A DNA stretch of 64,000 nucleotides from Cyathus striatus (taxonomy: Eukaryota > Basidiomycota > Agaricomycetes > Agaricales > Nidulariaceae), in the NCBI GenBank assembly GCA_025738555.1, contig JAOVFP010000023.1, positions 124,001 through 188,000 on the forward strand. Direction: 5' to 3'. Both the position numbers and the translations under genes were made by a program. The notes beneath the pieces are model-generated. The model ran no database searches. It saw nothing but the letters and a program-made list of their open reading frames with translations, and was not told where the DNA came from. Of this stretch, positions 1 to 10,787 are shown one piece after another. Each line of letters starts with the position of its first letter. Within the stretch, counting starts at the first letter, position 1.

Positions 1-1601
1 ATAAGGGCTGGTATTTTTACTCGTCTCATCAAGCTTCTAGCAACAAAGTTTTCCCTCTCTGTGTAAGATAAGAAGTTATATTGCTTACATACATGATGCT
101 AACTTCATTCTTCAGCTTCACTGAGGATATTATATCACCACTAAAGGCATTGTATGACAAGATGTTCAGAGTGCTTCACCCTAGAATGAATGCTTTTATC
201 CTGAGCGATGCGTCTTTTACCGACATCGGTGACCACAGCGATCTCTTGTCTAGCTGGGCGCATCTGCTAAAATTCGGGAACTGGCTTGAAATGAAAGATA
301 CACCTTTGTTCGGACAGCGCATCGCTGTTATGCTTACATCTATTCCTTCTTTCGACCATAATTTGGATTCAGCATGCATTGCAGCGTTCTCTATCATTCT
401 AAAAGAAATAGACTATTTGAAAGTCAACGTAGAACGACTTGATATGATGACTGCCTCATATATTGCGTTTGCTACAGCATTACAGACTAAGCGTGTGTCG
501 TGCACATCATTCTGAACATCACATACTAAAACCCTTCCAGGTCTCAAAGAACTTGACGCTCGTTTGTCCCGTACTTCACAGCGTCTTTTGCCCGAAGAAT
601 TTGGCTATTTACTTAGGCTCGTGTCGGAGTCACTGCGTGCTAATGCTGCAGGAAGTCAACTTCAACATCTCGTCCACCTCGCAAAAATATTACTGCGCAA
701 TCATCCACAAAGTACGTCGTCATTTATACTAATGCTAGAGCATGTTCATCGTATTTCTAGATTCACTTAAACATATCCAAACGTTCGCTATGCAGTGTTT
801 GGGCGCATTTGTCGATAACCCCTCTTCACTGCTGGGCCTGTGCTGTTACGCTTAGAGGTGTTGGACTTTGTTGCGCAGCATTGTTCAGAAAGGGTTCGTT
901 CGTTTTTAACACTGATACTTTGGGACTTTTATTTGATGGATTTTTAGCCGTCCGCTTTACGTACTATCGATGTTGGTGGTATCTGGACACTGTTCTCGCA
1001 ACTATTAAGCCCATCCGACGAACATGATGATACAACCTGTGCAGATATATTCCATAAAATCACCACCACGATTAGCTCACTCATTCGACTCCGACGCGAC
1101 TTGCTCATTCTTAATTTGCCTCACTTAAGTATGATCCTGCGGCAGCTCATGCTTGGAACCCGAAGTTGTCGACTCCAACTGGGCTCGAAACAGCTTAAAC
1201 TAGTCTTGGATACCCTACCTAGATGGATAAATCCCATTAAAGGTCTGGGTGCGGAGGAGGGAAGGGTGCTCTCGCGTGTTCTTGAAGCACTGACAACAAA
1301 AACAGTTGTACGCTCGCACACGGCACCGGAAACACAAAAAGCGGAGTCATTAGCGAAGCCATTCTCAAAACACGCAGTATATGTATTGAAAGCGTATATT
1401 GAGGGCATGAATGATGCTTTATGCGTTCTTCCTTTGGAGTTAAGGAAAGAACTGCAACCAGGTCTATATGCACTCTGCGACATGATTAACGACCATAGCA
1501 GAGATGCCATGATGGTGTCAGGGTTGGATTCTGGTGGGAAGGTTACTATGAAGGCTCTTTGGAAGGAATACGAGAAACAGAGATATGTAGGAAAAGGCTA
1601 A
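1..1601 (+). CDS. URB2: Urb2/Npa2-type ribosome biogenesis protein, 3' part (partial)
   Basis: Only the C-terminal part of the gene is in the window. Exons read as <1-62, 116-492, 541-711, 761-893 and 948-1601, with introns of 48-54 bp whose phases match. The last exon ends in a region typical of the Urb2/Npa2 C-terminal domain (LRKELQPGLYALCDM, then MKALWKEYEKQRY near the stop). In yeast, Urb2 is a nucleolar factor needed for early 60S pre-rRNA processing. The protein is otherwise helical and poorly conserved, so the call rests on the C-terminus. In exon 4 the frame changes at the G-run 834-836: the upstream frame hits a stop at about 860, while the next frame continues PVLLRLEVLDF. This looks like one missing G. 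The start lies outside the window. Confidence 0.72.
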
Positions 1602-1741
1602 TTACTATAGTACGAATGTACTTTTTATATATGTAGTGACGTCATTATAACTAGCACTTGTACAACGCGTTCTCCGCGTTCCACTGGCCAACTGGTAACA
1701 AGTACAAGTTCGTCTTCGCGTTTCTTAACATTTACTACAAT

Positions 1742-2972
1742 ATGAACCTAAAGTATTTTGGGTACTGCGTGTCTAGAGCAAGGTCATCTAACCGAGTTCG
1801 TCTGGGCACGATCATTCGGTGTTCCTTCGCCACTGTTGGGCCATCCATTATCGTACAACCTCCTCCAGAGCCAGTCTCTAGCATTCCCATCTCGTCGTCT
1901 ACTCCATGTTCGATTGACCACCGTCTCATTGAAGCTTTAAACCATTCTCCTGTCACGTCTCTTCAAGACATCATCTATCAATTTGAGCAGAATTCTGGTG
2001 CCATTCTCACTGTATCACTTCCGTATGAATCTCGGCCATCTGAGTCTCGCAGGCTGAATTTCAGCGAGGAATCGACTAGCAATGTAGTCCTTGTGGCCCA
2101 CTGCATTAAAGACGGAGACGACCACAAAGTTACCTATTGCTCTGGCTTCGCTCTAGAAACTCCAAATACCAAAGAGGACGAATCGTTAATTCTGACATGT
2201 GTACACACTCTCGAAGAGGCAAGGACTCCCTAGGATCTTCCACTTTTCACAGTTCAGCTTATGAGCTACTCTTTCTACAGATCCGCCAGTCTCCCCTCAT
2301 GATTCTCGAAACCTCACGAATTCACACCAAAAAAACAACGGGGAGCTTTATTATAACTGGAGCAGGAGATAGTCTGGCCATACATCCCGTCTCTCGCGTA
2401 GCCTCATCTCTCCCCCGGTCTGATCTACTGCTGCTATCATGCCGACTACCAAAGGACACAGTAGTAAACACACTTCCAGTTTCGCCTTACCCAGCCCATG
2501 GGAATACCTCCGTCCGGGTACACTTTGTTTCGCACCAGCAGCCAGAAGACTCTGACTGGACCCCTTGGATTGGCGATACTTGGAGTAAGTGGGTCTCTGG
2601 CAAAATAATAGGTTATCGTGATTTTTCTGGTCGCGAGTCGAAGGTTGGCGAATTTTGCGTCCATTATTCCTTTATCTTGTGAATTGACTGGGTTGTGCTC
2701 ACAGCCAGGAACTTATGATACACTTTCACATTTGCTATTTACGCCACTACCCACCAATGGATCAAGTGGTGGGCCAATTGTTGATGAAGAAAGTGGGGCA
2801 GTTGTGGGAATGGTTGTTGGTTCCAGAATGAATAATCGTGTGGAAGGGGTTCGGGGCTGGGGGTCCCTTCAGAGGCTATTTTCGAGGTAAAATAGCTGCC
2901 CTGAATTCTTTTTCACTGAAGCTAACTAGGATGTAGATGTTCATGCTTCCTGGGTTGGAAGGAAAGAAATAA
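1742..2972 (+). CDS. Trypsin-like serine protease domain protein, probably mitochondrial
   Basis: Exons 1742-2218, 2281-2643, 2705-2886 and 2937-2972 give about 352 residues. Expected catalytic parts are visible: His in ILTCVHTLEE, Asp in SDLLLLSC and the nucleophile motif NGSSGGPIVD. The N-terminus (MNLKYFGYCVSRARSSNRVR) is basic and free of acidic residues, like a mitochondrial presequence, so I start at 1742. The first intron (2219-2280) has a GC donor (GAG|GCAAGG). In exon 3, the G-run 2859-2863 seems one base short: read as is, the frame ends at a TAA at 2888-2890, but the next frame gives GVPSEAIFE, then an intron and MFMLPGLEGKK, which looks like the natural end of this family. The substrate is unknown. 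This could be an inactive or quality-control protease. Confidence 0.7.
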
Positions 2973-3147
2973 GCTTGTTGCCTCTTGTTGCATATGCATT
3001 TCAGTACTTTTGCTATTTTTGAAAGAAAGATTTTCAGAACAGAAAATTATTTTGTCGATATGTGGTTGGCAATGAACTCGGCTGAAGTGTGGCAAGGGCT
3101 CGGGGAAAATGCCTCATGGTATCCGGGGTCTTTGGGATATGCATTAG

Positions 3148-3206
3148 CCAATCGCATAATCCCGTGTCGCTCAAAAGCCTCACCACCTCAGTTTTCCTAT
3201 ATAAGC
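3148..3206 (+). promoter_or_regulatory. CCAAT plus TATA core promoter
   Basis: A CCAATC motif at about 3149 and TATATAAG at about 3198 are followed by a pyrimidine-rich stretch starting around 3230. This arrangement is typical of strongly transcribed basidiomycete genes. The transcript it would drive has a clean intron at 3441-3485 but no recognised product. Confidence 0.5.
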
Positions 3207-3791
3207 CTGTGTAGTCCTCATGTTCTCTGCTTTCTTTTCTTTCTTTCATCTTCCTGCTCTTAGTTTCTCTTCCCTCAATATCCTCCTTCCTAGGACGCTG
3301 CGAACTTCTTCCTTACCTTCTCGCATCATCATCTGCTATCTAAACGCTTTGCCTTCTTACACCAGTGGCGTTGTCGATCCACTACTCAAGTTAACTATCT
3401 ACTTCCGTCTTCATCTCCTACACTGCACATACCCAGTCAGGTACGTATATACAACAATCATATTGACTTGCTGCAACTCTTTCAGTATATTTGAAATCCT
3501 TCCTACGCAACTCTGTTTGCTCCCTGGGGACCTACACATTAGCATCATTGGATATTTCTCTGCACCGTCTGATCGCTGGACCTTTTCCGTCGTCGCCACT
3601 TTCGTTCCCCCTCTATGCCATCATCTCGCCTCTCACTCGTCAACAAACAACATTACGCATTATCTATGACACATCTATCCTCCTACGGGCCGTTCGGAGT
3701 TCCAATGCATCCTTCGCCCTCGCGGTCTTTCGATTGCTGCGTTCACAGATGGTTCTCTTCTCACGTAGGCTGGTCACAAGGTTACAAGTTC

Positions 3792-3813
3792 CCGAGTCAG
3801 CGTTGACTCGGGG
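3792..3813. repeat. Inverted repeat with TGACTC arms
   Basis: The left arm CCCGAGTCA and right arm TGACTCGGG are exact reverse complements separated by four bases. The core GTTGACTCGGG is repeated at about 3847. TGACTC is the half-site recognised by Gcn4/Cpc1-type bZIP factors, so this may be a binding site or an RNA hairpin. Confidence 0.6.
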
Positions 3814-4421
3814 AAAACGTTGTCTCATGCGGTGCTGTTGCTTGGCGTTGACTCGGGAACGCTGGGGTCTGGAGCGCATATTGTACATGCTAGCGGTTCG
3901 ACTCGATCGGCTTAAATTTGGGGTGTTTTGACAAGATTCAAAAATGGGATCTAATGGGCTCGGCGGAGAATGAGCGTTGGTGGTTACTTCTGCAAGATAT
4001 TCCCTTGCTCTGTATCCTTACTGTTTTGCATTGAATTGAGGATGTTCATGCAGTAATTGCGTGATGTATATGTGTAGGAGAGTAATGTTATTTTATTCGG
4101 TGATTGAGATATTTTTTGTTGTCTCAGTACTCAGTATTCCATTCGTGATCGATGCAAGATGTGTGTCCGCAGTTCAGTTGATAATAAGTATGTGTACACG
4201 CAGTATGCCTCTTAAGATAAGATAAGATACTGACGAGATGGTGGCTCTGGTCATGTGCAATGCTGACCAATATTCTCACAGCGTGTGACGGTCAAGGATG
4301 GATTGCTGGGAGGTCCAACCAACAGGGCTCCAGTTGCAAAGGTCAAGAGCACGTTCTGCTGCCCTCCGTCTTCTTCTCCTTCTCCTCTCATCTACCTTTC
4401 TTCCTCGAAGGGCACGTCGAA

Positions 4422-7285
4422 ATGTTGTTTGATCCTTCGTCAGTCCCTCATCTCAAGCCATGGCTCGTACGAACCCTGGAACCAATGTCTGCGTTTTTCA
4501 TCTTATTTTGTTCTCCATGTCTCATCCCCTACCCCCACCCCTTCTAGATGTGATGCTGAGCCTGGTGCTCTCGCTGAATACATTCTCGCTCTCCTCAAAC
4601 ATAATGTTCCAGAACCTGACATGCGAAAAGAACTGGCGGTACAGCTCGAAGAGTTTCTTGAAAAAGGTGCGCCATGTTTACCCTCATCTCTTAAGCGCCT
4701 TACGCTCACTCGTAACGCTTTTATTCTTTCAGAATGCACTCCATTTATTGATACCTTATTCACTGTCCTTAGAACAAAATCATATCTTCCCTACAATACT
4801 ACCGACGAAACATCCGCTTCCTTCACCTCAAAACCTCAAGACAATGGCATTCCTATTCCCCTCGATGGCTTACTGGCGCCTACTTCTCCCTCCTCACCTG
4901 AATCTAAAGGTAGAAAACGAGGAAATGACAACGATGATCAGACAGGACAGCGTCCAGCCAAAGGCCCAAGACTAAACGAAGACAGTCACTTTCCGCGGTA
5001 CGGCGACGGAAGGGGAGAAGGTCGGTTAGGAGGTGGATGGGGTGCAAGAGGAGGAGATGCATATAGAGACAATGGCCTTGCGGCAATGAATGGGTTTGGG
5101 ATGATGAATATGGGAGCTTTTGCTAATGCGATGGGTATGAATGGTATGTTGCCAATGGGAATGAGTATGAATGGTCGTAGACCACAGCAAGCGTATCAAC
5201 CGCCTGATCAGAAAAGAGGGGTTTGCCGAGATTACTACAGTACGTTCACCTTCTTTTTGGATTTCAGAGGTTGCTGATGACGTCGCTTCAGATAATGGTT
5301 ATTGTGCTCGCGGAGCAATGTGCAAGTACAGTCATGGAGACGACGCCATGATTCCTGCGCAATTATACTCTGGCGCAGGTGGCATGCCATTCATGCCTAT
5401 GTTTCCCGGTGCTGCTGCACCTTTCGGTGTATCAGGCGCTGCCTACGATCCTCATGAAGCCCGTATGGACATGCGACCTTCAGGTGGTCGTCTACAACGT
5501 GCTCCTCTTCTTCCTCGGACACAACAAGAAGACGGGAAAATAATTCATACCTCTGGAGAACTTCCTGTCATTCAAGATCTTACTCCCAGTGCACCGCATG
5601 ACGAGATGAAACAGGCTGACGGTGAAAAACTAATATCACAGCCCACGCAACAAACTGCTCAGACGTATCCAATGACGGAAGATGATTCCAGTTCCAGAAT
5701 AAACGGGCTTGGTGGAATGGTGTCTATGAATGGTCAGTCCTATACTTCCGTAGGTACACCAATGGATGTCGATGGAGCCGGGCCTTCAGGGACTCGACAT
5801 GGTGGATTCCGTGGTGGTAGAGGCAGCCGGGGAGGTCGTGGAACCTTCGGAGGCGAGGTACACAACTTCAGACCTCAAAAGCGTAACGACAAGACGTTGG
5901 TAGTGGAAAAATCCCAGAAGATAAGCTCTCACTCGAGCAAGTCAATGCTTGGTTCAAGCGTTTTGGAACTGTGACAAACGTTGCAATTGATGTTATGGGA
6001 TCAAAGGCGCTCGTTAGCTTTTCGAATCACGAAGAAGCGCATGCGGCTTGGAAATCCGAAGACGCAGTCTTCAACAACCGATTTGTCAAAGTGTTTTGGC
6101 ACCGGCCTTTGGAAGGCCATGGTGAAGCTGGGAAACGAATGTTGGCGGCTTCAGCACCAATGGTAGCAAACATGTCCACAAAGGAGACTACGGCACCTCT
6201 TGCAGGGATATCTGTAAGCAAATCTGTGAACCCATCACGGAAATTCTCTGCAGTCCCTTCTGCCACTGCTAGTGTTCTGGCTGCCAAGCAGGAACTACTG
6301 GAGAAGCAGATCGCAGAGCAGAAGTCGCTAATGGCTTCGTTGGAGACGGCAACTCCGGCAGAAAAGAAGAATATTATGGGTCGTTTGAGAAAGCTGGGAG
6401 AAGAGATGAAAGCAGCACCAGCTACCACTCCTCCTGCTCCGACAGCCTCTCCTGGACCATCAACGGCCAAGAAGTCGACATTTGATGCTACTGAGATTGA
6501 GAAGAAGAAGAGGGAGAAGTTGGACAGAGAGCTTGAGATGCATAGCGCCACCGCTGATGGTGAAGAGTCTGCAGAAGATTTGAAGGTAAAACTTGAGAAG
6601 CTCAAAGCAGAAGCTGCAAGCCTTGGTATTCCCGACAGCGCCTCGGACACATCTTACAGTGCACCGTATCGTGGATTTCGTAGTCGGGCAAGGGGTGGGC
6701 CTCGAGGTTATTTCCGTGGCGCCATGCGCGGTGGACCCCGTCTCGTGGTAGTATGAAGCTTGATAACAGGCCGAAGAAGCTGTTACTCAAGGGTGCGTCT
6801 GAAAGCGACATCCAAAATATTCATGATTGGTATGAGGTGAGTGTTTTCATTAACGTACTATAGAGCATGGTTGCTCATAATGCTTATAGACAACCGGACA
6901 ACTGGATACGGTAGAACATGCAGAAGGAGGGGGTATTATCGTTTCGTTCAAGTCTCGTCCCGGTGCTGAGCAGGCAAGATTCAATCGTGTTACTCCCTGT
7001 ATTTTTCTCACGTCTCACATTAATTAGGGTCTTGCGAAAGGTTCTAACATACCGACAGTTGGGTCGGTTCAGATCACCTGGTATACTGGCAAGCCTAGTA
7101 CAACATCTACTGCTATCTCCACATCTACAATATCCAAAACAGAGATTCAAATATCCACGAATGATGAGGCGGAACATGTCAGACCGAGATCTCCTGAACC
7201 AGCCCAGTCACACCCTCACGAAGAAGAGGAGATTGTGGCAAGTGGATGGGGCGGCGACGATGAGGACGGAATGGGAATGCTTTGA
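4422..7285 (+). CDS. RBM26/27 (Rmn1)-type RNA-binding protein: PWI-like, CCCH finger, RRM
   Basis: Exons 4422-4486, 4548-4666, 4733-5239, 5292-6836, 6890-6973 and 7028-7285 give about 859 residues. Residues 1-80 form the PWI-like helical domain (HLKPWLVRTLEP, then ALAEYILALLKHNVPE). A CCCH finger C-x8-C-x5-C-x3-H lies near residue 227. An RRM follows at about 435-505 (TLVVEK, then VNAWFKRFG, KALVSFS), then a basic coiled coil, an RGG-like stretch and a second RRM-like fold. The end GWGGDDEDGMGML fits the family. Relatives (human RBM26/27, fission yeast Rmn1) act in nuclear RNA surveillance. The 6974-7027 intron has a GC donor. Two single-base losses are inferred, at the A-run 5907-5911 inside the RRM and the C-run 6736-6739. 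As written, the protein would stop early. Confidence 0.85.
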
Positions 7286-7509
7286 GCATGTGATGTCGGC
7301 GTGGCTACTCCTACCTACCGGATCCAATGTGTATAATTGCGTTTTTTTATTATCTCTCTGCTTCATTAATATTTTATACGACGGGTCACTGTGGGTTGAC
7401 CAAGCAGGCAAAAAAAGCTTTTGCCTGTACTGCTTATTTATTTCATGTGCGCATTTTCTTAAGTTATGATTCGTTACTTATAGGTAAAGTGGTCCAAATG
7501 TCAATTAAT

Positions 7510-8228
7510 TTACAAGCTGGCAGTGACAGTTACTATGAGCCCCATGAATGCGACAATTTTTGATGCAGAGTACTGTGCGGCCCCTGATTGGGATCCACCA
7601 CCACTGCCAGTCCCTCCAGCGGGGCTAATACCACTTTCATTCTTGCAACTCACACTAGAATCAATGGTGACATTGTTTGACAGTGTCAAATCAGCGCATT
7701 GGTAAAGAGCACCGTCGCCGCCATCGAAGATGATCTGCATTGTAACATTCTGTCCATCAATCAGGCCAGTGAAATTACTTGATGATAGATCAAAGGGGAA
7801 GCAAGCAATTCCCTCTCCGTTTATTTGGAAGAAGTTGTTGACCTGAGTGAAATTGTCAAATGATGTAGGGTTGGAGGCATTTGAAAGAAGAATTCCGACT
7901 AATATTGCATACGGTAGGTTAGAACTCATACATGGTGCTTCACAGATATGATCCTCACCTGTCCAGGTGGGATGCTCAGAGTTCAGGCTAAAAAAACCCT
8001 TGCTCAAAGGGAATGTCGTGCGGTTTGAGGTCACGCTATTATAACCATCTATTGTACCAGTTATTATGAGAATTGAAAGAGACCTTGAAATCGACGTATG
8101 CTATACGTACCACAGAAAGTAGGCTCATTCTCCTCATTGAAGGCCCCACGGGATGGAGGAAACTGCAGCTGGAAATGTGCAGCGATAACATTGGCAAGAA
8201 GAGCCACGAGGAAAAAAGAGAAGAACAT
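7510..8228 (-). CDS. Bim1-like (X325) histidine-brace copper-binding protein, GPI-anchored
   Basis: Exons 8228-8111, 8048-7959 and 7898-7510 encode 198 residues. A signal peptide ([17 protein letters not shown]) is predicted to be cut before His18 ([11 protein letters not shown]), giving the N-terminal His used as a copper ligand in X325/LPMO-like proteins. Family landmarks follow: [16 protein letters not shown], several N-glycosylation sites, [21 protein letters not shown], then a Ser/Gly-rich linker and a hydrophobic tail ending at the stop, as expected for a GPI anchor. Cryptococcus Bim1 works with Ctr1 to take up copper under copper limitation. A paralogue and a Ctr transporter lie next to it on the same strand. 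Copper binding here is inferred from the motif, not shown. Confidence 0.88.
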
Positions 8229-8753
8229 GGCAGGAATTTTCGAATTCTGGAGTTATTCGTGCTAAATTTCCTGGGGCTTATAAAGGTGGAAAGACGAATA
8301 AAAGGGTATAACCTACATTACACATAAAAGAAAAAGTTTTTTCGCTCGCCACAGACTTGCCTGTATGACAGGTCGTTTGTGTGGACGGCATTCTATTTTT
8401 GTCTGAGTCGCATACTCAGGGTCGGGAAGATGCATCTGCCACCGGACCGCTTCACATGGGCTCGAGTGAGTTTGCGAAGGACTGAATCAGAGAAGTAGTA
8501 ACCTTGTAGTAACCAGGAAAAATACCGGAAATATCAGATAAATTTATGCAGACACGAAAATAGCAATGAGGGGCACTTTTACATTCACGTCATACTACAC
8601 ACACAATGGCTTGAGGCTATTGCTTCTCATTGTTAACATTGTACCGTTTTGGTAACCCAAATTCCATTTTAAGTGAGGTCTGTCATGAAATAGTCGGTAG
8701 AAATATACTAGTACGTAAGGTTCATGATAACGCTCGTAAAATCCCTAACATAA
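8229..8753. other. Promoter region of the 7.5-8.2 kb Bim1-like gene
   Basis: No gene is seen. On the minus strand a TTTATAAG TATA-like box lies at about 8277-8285, some 50 bp before the start. The motif AGAAAAAGTTTTTTC at 8329-8343 recurs in front of the paralogue. The remainder, up to the 3' end of the upstream paralogue, is AT-rich and featureless. Confidence 0.5.
8329..8343. promoter_or_regulatory. Shared upstream motif of the Bim1-like pair (copy 1)
   Basis: AGAAAAAGTTTTTTC lies about 100 bp before the start codon at 8228. The identical 15-mer is found at 9732-9746 before the paralogous gene, although the sequence around it differs. It is nearly palindromic. It may be a conserved regulator site or a poly(dA:dT) element. 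Confidence 0.45.
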
Positions 8754-9580
8754 TTAGAGAAGGGCTATAATCGCTCCTCCAAGTCCCAAGGAAGTAGCAG
8801 TATATGTAAATAATTGTTGAATCTTTCTGAGGGCACCACTGGTGTTTTGTGCGTCTGCGGTGGAAGATGCGCTAGCAGAAGTCGTTGAAGAACTATGATC
8901 GTGAACCTGACTGGTTACATTCTTGCATGTCGACTTAACATCACTTGAAACAATGAAGTTGCTGGATAGTGTCAAGTCCGCGCACTAATGAAGAAAGTAG
9001 GTCATACCACGTGGGTAGGGTCTAGGAAATTCTTGGACTGACTTGATACAGAAGACCATCACCTCCATCGAAAATGATTTGGATGGTCACATTCGCGCCA
9101 TCAGTTACACCAGGAATGTTGGCGGCGGATACGTTGAGGGGAATGCAGAATGTACCAGCGCTTTCCTCCTTCGAATAGGGGTGCACAAACTGGAATTCTC
9201 CTCCAGATTCCGTAAAGTTGTCAAAAGACACGGAGTTCTGAACAGTGGATATTGCGACACCAGCTAGAGAAGCCATTTAAACATCTGCTGCTTGGGTTTG
9301 TCCGAGGTCTTTATCTCACCAGTGAATCCTCCGTGACTTGAGGTGATTGTGAAGAAGCCCTCATTGAGGGGGAAGGTGGTGCGATTGCTCACGGCATTAG
9401 TGTACCCACCTGTTAGTCTGATGTCAGTAGCAATGCGAAGTGCCTCTAACCTCACATACCGCAATATAAAGGCTCCTGATCGGCAACGAATATACCGCGA
9501 GGCTCAGGGTAATTCAAGTGGAAGTGGGCGTTAGCAGAACTGACGAAGGCGAGAGCAATAAGGATACTACAGGAGAACAT
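8754..9580 (-). CDS. Bim1-like (X325) histidine-brace copper-binding protein, second copy
   Basis: Exons 9580-9460, 9409-9320, 9263-9043 and 8984-8754 give 220 residues. The signal peptide (MFSCSILIALAFVSSANA) should be cut before His19 (HFHLNYPEPRG), again an N-terminal His. The order of landmarks matches the 7.5-8.2 kb gene: [45 protein letters not shown]. The first two introns sit at the same places; this copy has one more intron, just before CADL. The C-terminal part is a Ser/Thr-rich linker (HDHSSSTTSASASS) and a hydrophobic end consistent with GPI anchoring. This is a tandem duplicate that has diverged clearly, which suggests distinct roles or expression. Confidence 0.86.
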
Positions 9581-10096
9581 CACAAGCGGAGAGAAGATCT
9601 GTTACGGGGAGAATTCGAGACGAGATTCTCTAGGTTGTGTTCGATCTGGGCTTTATTTTATAGTCTATAATTTCTTCTAGACAATAAATTTAGTCGAACG
9701 CATCTCGCAATTCAACTTACATTGAAGGAGAAGAAAAAGTTTTTTCACGTAAGTATGTCTTGGCCCGAAACATTTTATCCAGACACAGGTTGGTTATGAT
9801 CATTTGAATTTCCTGCCAAGACTCAATACAAGGTATAGATCCAGCTGTTGGTAAGCCAGTCGGACGCCTCAAAAAATACCACTGCAGTACTTAAAAGCTG
9901 CAAGGGTAGAATACGTTATACCATTCTTATAAGATCATAAATTGACGCCAGAAGGTTCACATTAGGCATTTAGTAGCGTAATGACTTCGCAGCAACACCT
10001 ATCTATGCTGAACTTGCAATCGACCCTTGCAGATTTCCATCCATATAACAAGAACAATAGTGTGCTACGTATCGGTTTTACATGACAGGAATCATA
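9581..10096. other. Intergenic region, promoter of the second Bim1-like gene
   Basis: No coding region is recognisable. Reading on the minus strand, a TATA-like ATAAAATAAAG lies near 9655 and the shared motif at 9732-9746. The rest is AT-rich, between this promoter and the 3' end of the Ctr gene. Confidence 0.5.
9732..9746. promoter_or_regulatory. Shared upstream motif of the Bim1-like pair (copy 2)
   Basis: Exact second copy of AGAAAAAGTTTTTTC, about 155 bp before the start at 9580. See the copy at 8329-8343. Confidence 0.45.
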
Positions 10097-10787
10097 TCAA
10101 TGTCCCCCAACCATACGGCCACCAACTCTACCAAGTCTAACGAACAATATTTCCCCAACTCCGAGGCCCATGATAATAGCGATAATGTACGACATGTTAA
10201 ATGTCCTGGAAAGTTGGTAAGAAGGGGAAAAACCATAATAGTTCAACTTACATAACCACCAACATAAGAACATACCCAAAGAGTGCCTGTACAGAATGTA
10301 ACACTCCACGGGGAATATCGTGGGTAGAGATGAAGGGAAATATAGAACGCTGAATGCGTGTTTGACGCGTATTGTCTAGTGGCGAAGTTGACTCGGCGTC
10401 ACGCGATTCCTTGATGATTCCGGTCTTCAGAACTTCCAGATTAGCGTCTGCAGCCGGAGAAGAATAGGTCTCGTTATGCACGCGAGAACCAGCGGCAGTC
10501 ATCGCAAGCGCTCTAAATTCACAGGGTAAATTAAGAAAGGAGTCAACGAATGAAGTTTCTCGCCTTTGATGCCAGCGCACTTCACAAATAGTACGAAAAG
10601 CGGCAAGAAAGCGATCAAGAATAGCCAGAAAGAAAACACCAACGCAAGCACCACCGATAACACCTGGAGATGAAGGCTTCCAAGCAGAAAACAATAGATT
10701 ATCTCCACCGGTGAAGTGGAAATACGGTATCATCATAACTTCTTCAGTTGAGGAGGAAGAGTTGCTCATAACATGAAAGTGAGACAT
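10097..10787 (-). CDS. CTR: Ctr-family copper transporter
   Basis: Exons 10787-10252 and 10205-10097 give 214 residues. The N-terminus has His/Met residues (MSHFHVM, EVMMIPYFHF) followed by NLLFSAWKPSSPG, the conserved lead-in to TM1. TM1 is PGVIGGACVGVFFLAILDRFLAAF, then a long cytosolic loop, then TM2 and TM3 close to the end. TM2 carries the MxxxM copper motif (MLVVM, then TFNMSY) and TM3 the GxxxG helix-packing motif (GLGVGE). Ctr proteins are trimers that import Cu(I) at the plasma membrane or export it from the vacuole. The location here is not decidable from sequence. Two Bim1-like copper proteins lie directly downstream on the same strand. A TATA-like ATATAAA lies about 65 bp before the start. 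Confidence 0.92.

Larger units (their letters stand above)
2973..4421 (+). other. Cryptic transcription unit without a convincing protein
   Basis: No conserved protein can be read in these 1.45 kb, yet the region looks transcribed on +. It has a CCAAT motif near 3148, a TATATAAG box near 3198, then a CT-rich leader, and a well-formed 45-bp intron at 3441-3485 (CAG|GTACGT ... TTTCAG). The open frame 3220-3669 reads straight through the leader and is low in complexity. A small frame from 3666 (about 46 codons) has no recognisable relatives. An inverted repeat with TGACTC arms lies at 3792-3813 and the motif recurs at 3848. This may be a non-coding or short-peptide transcript. Confidence 0.4.

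Noticed and set aside
3220..3669. Open frame of 149 codons on +
   Set aside because: It runs through a CT-rich leader and reads through an obvious intron; the amino acids reflect base composition and no family is recognisable.
3840..3920. GGTTCGACTCG resembling a tRNA B box
   Set aside because: No A box, acceptor stem or cloverleaf can be drawn around it.
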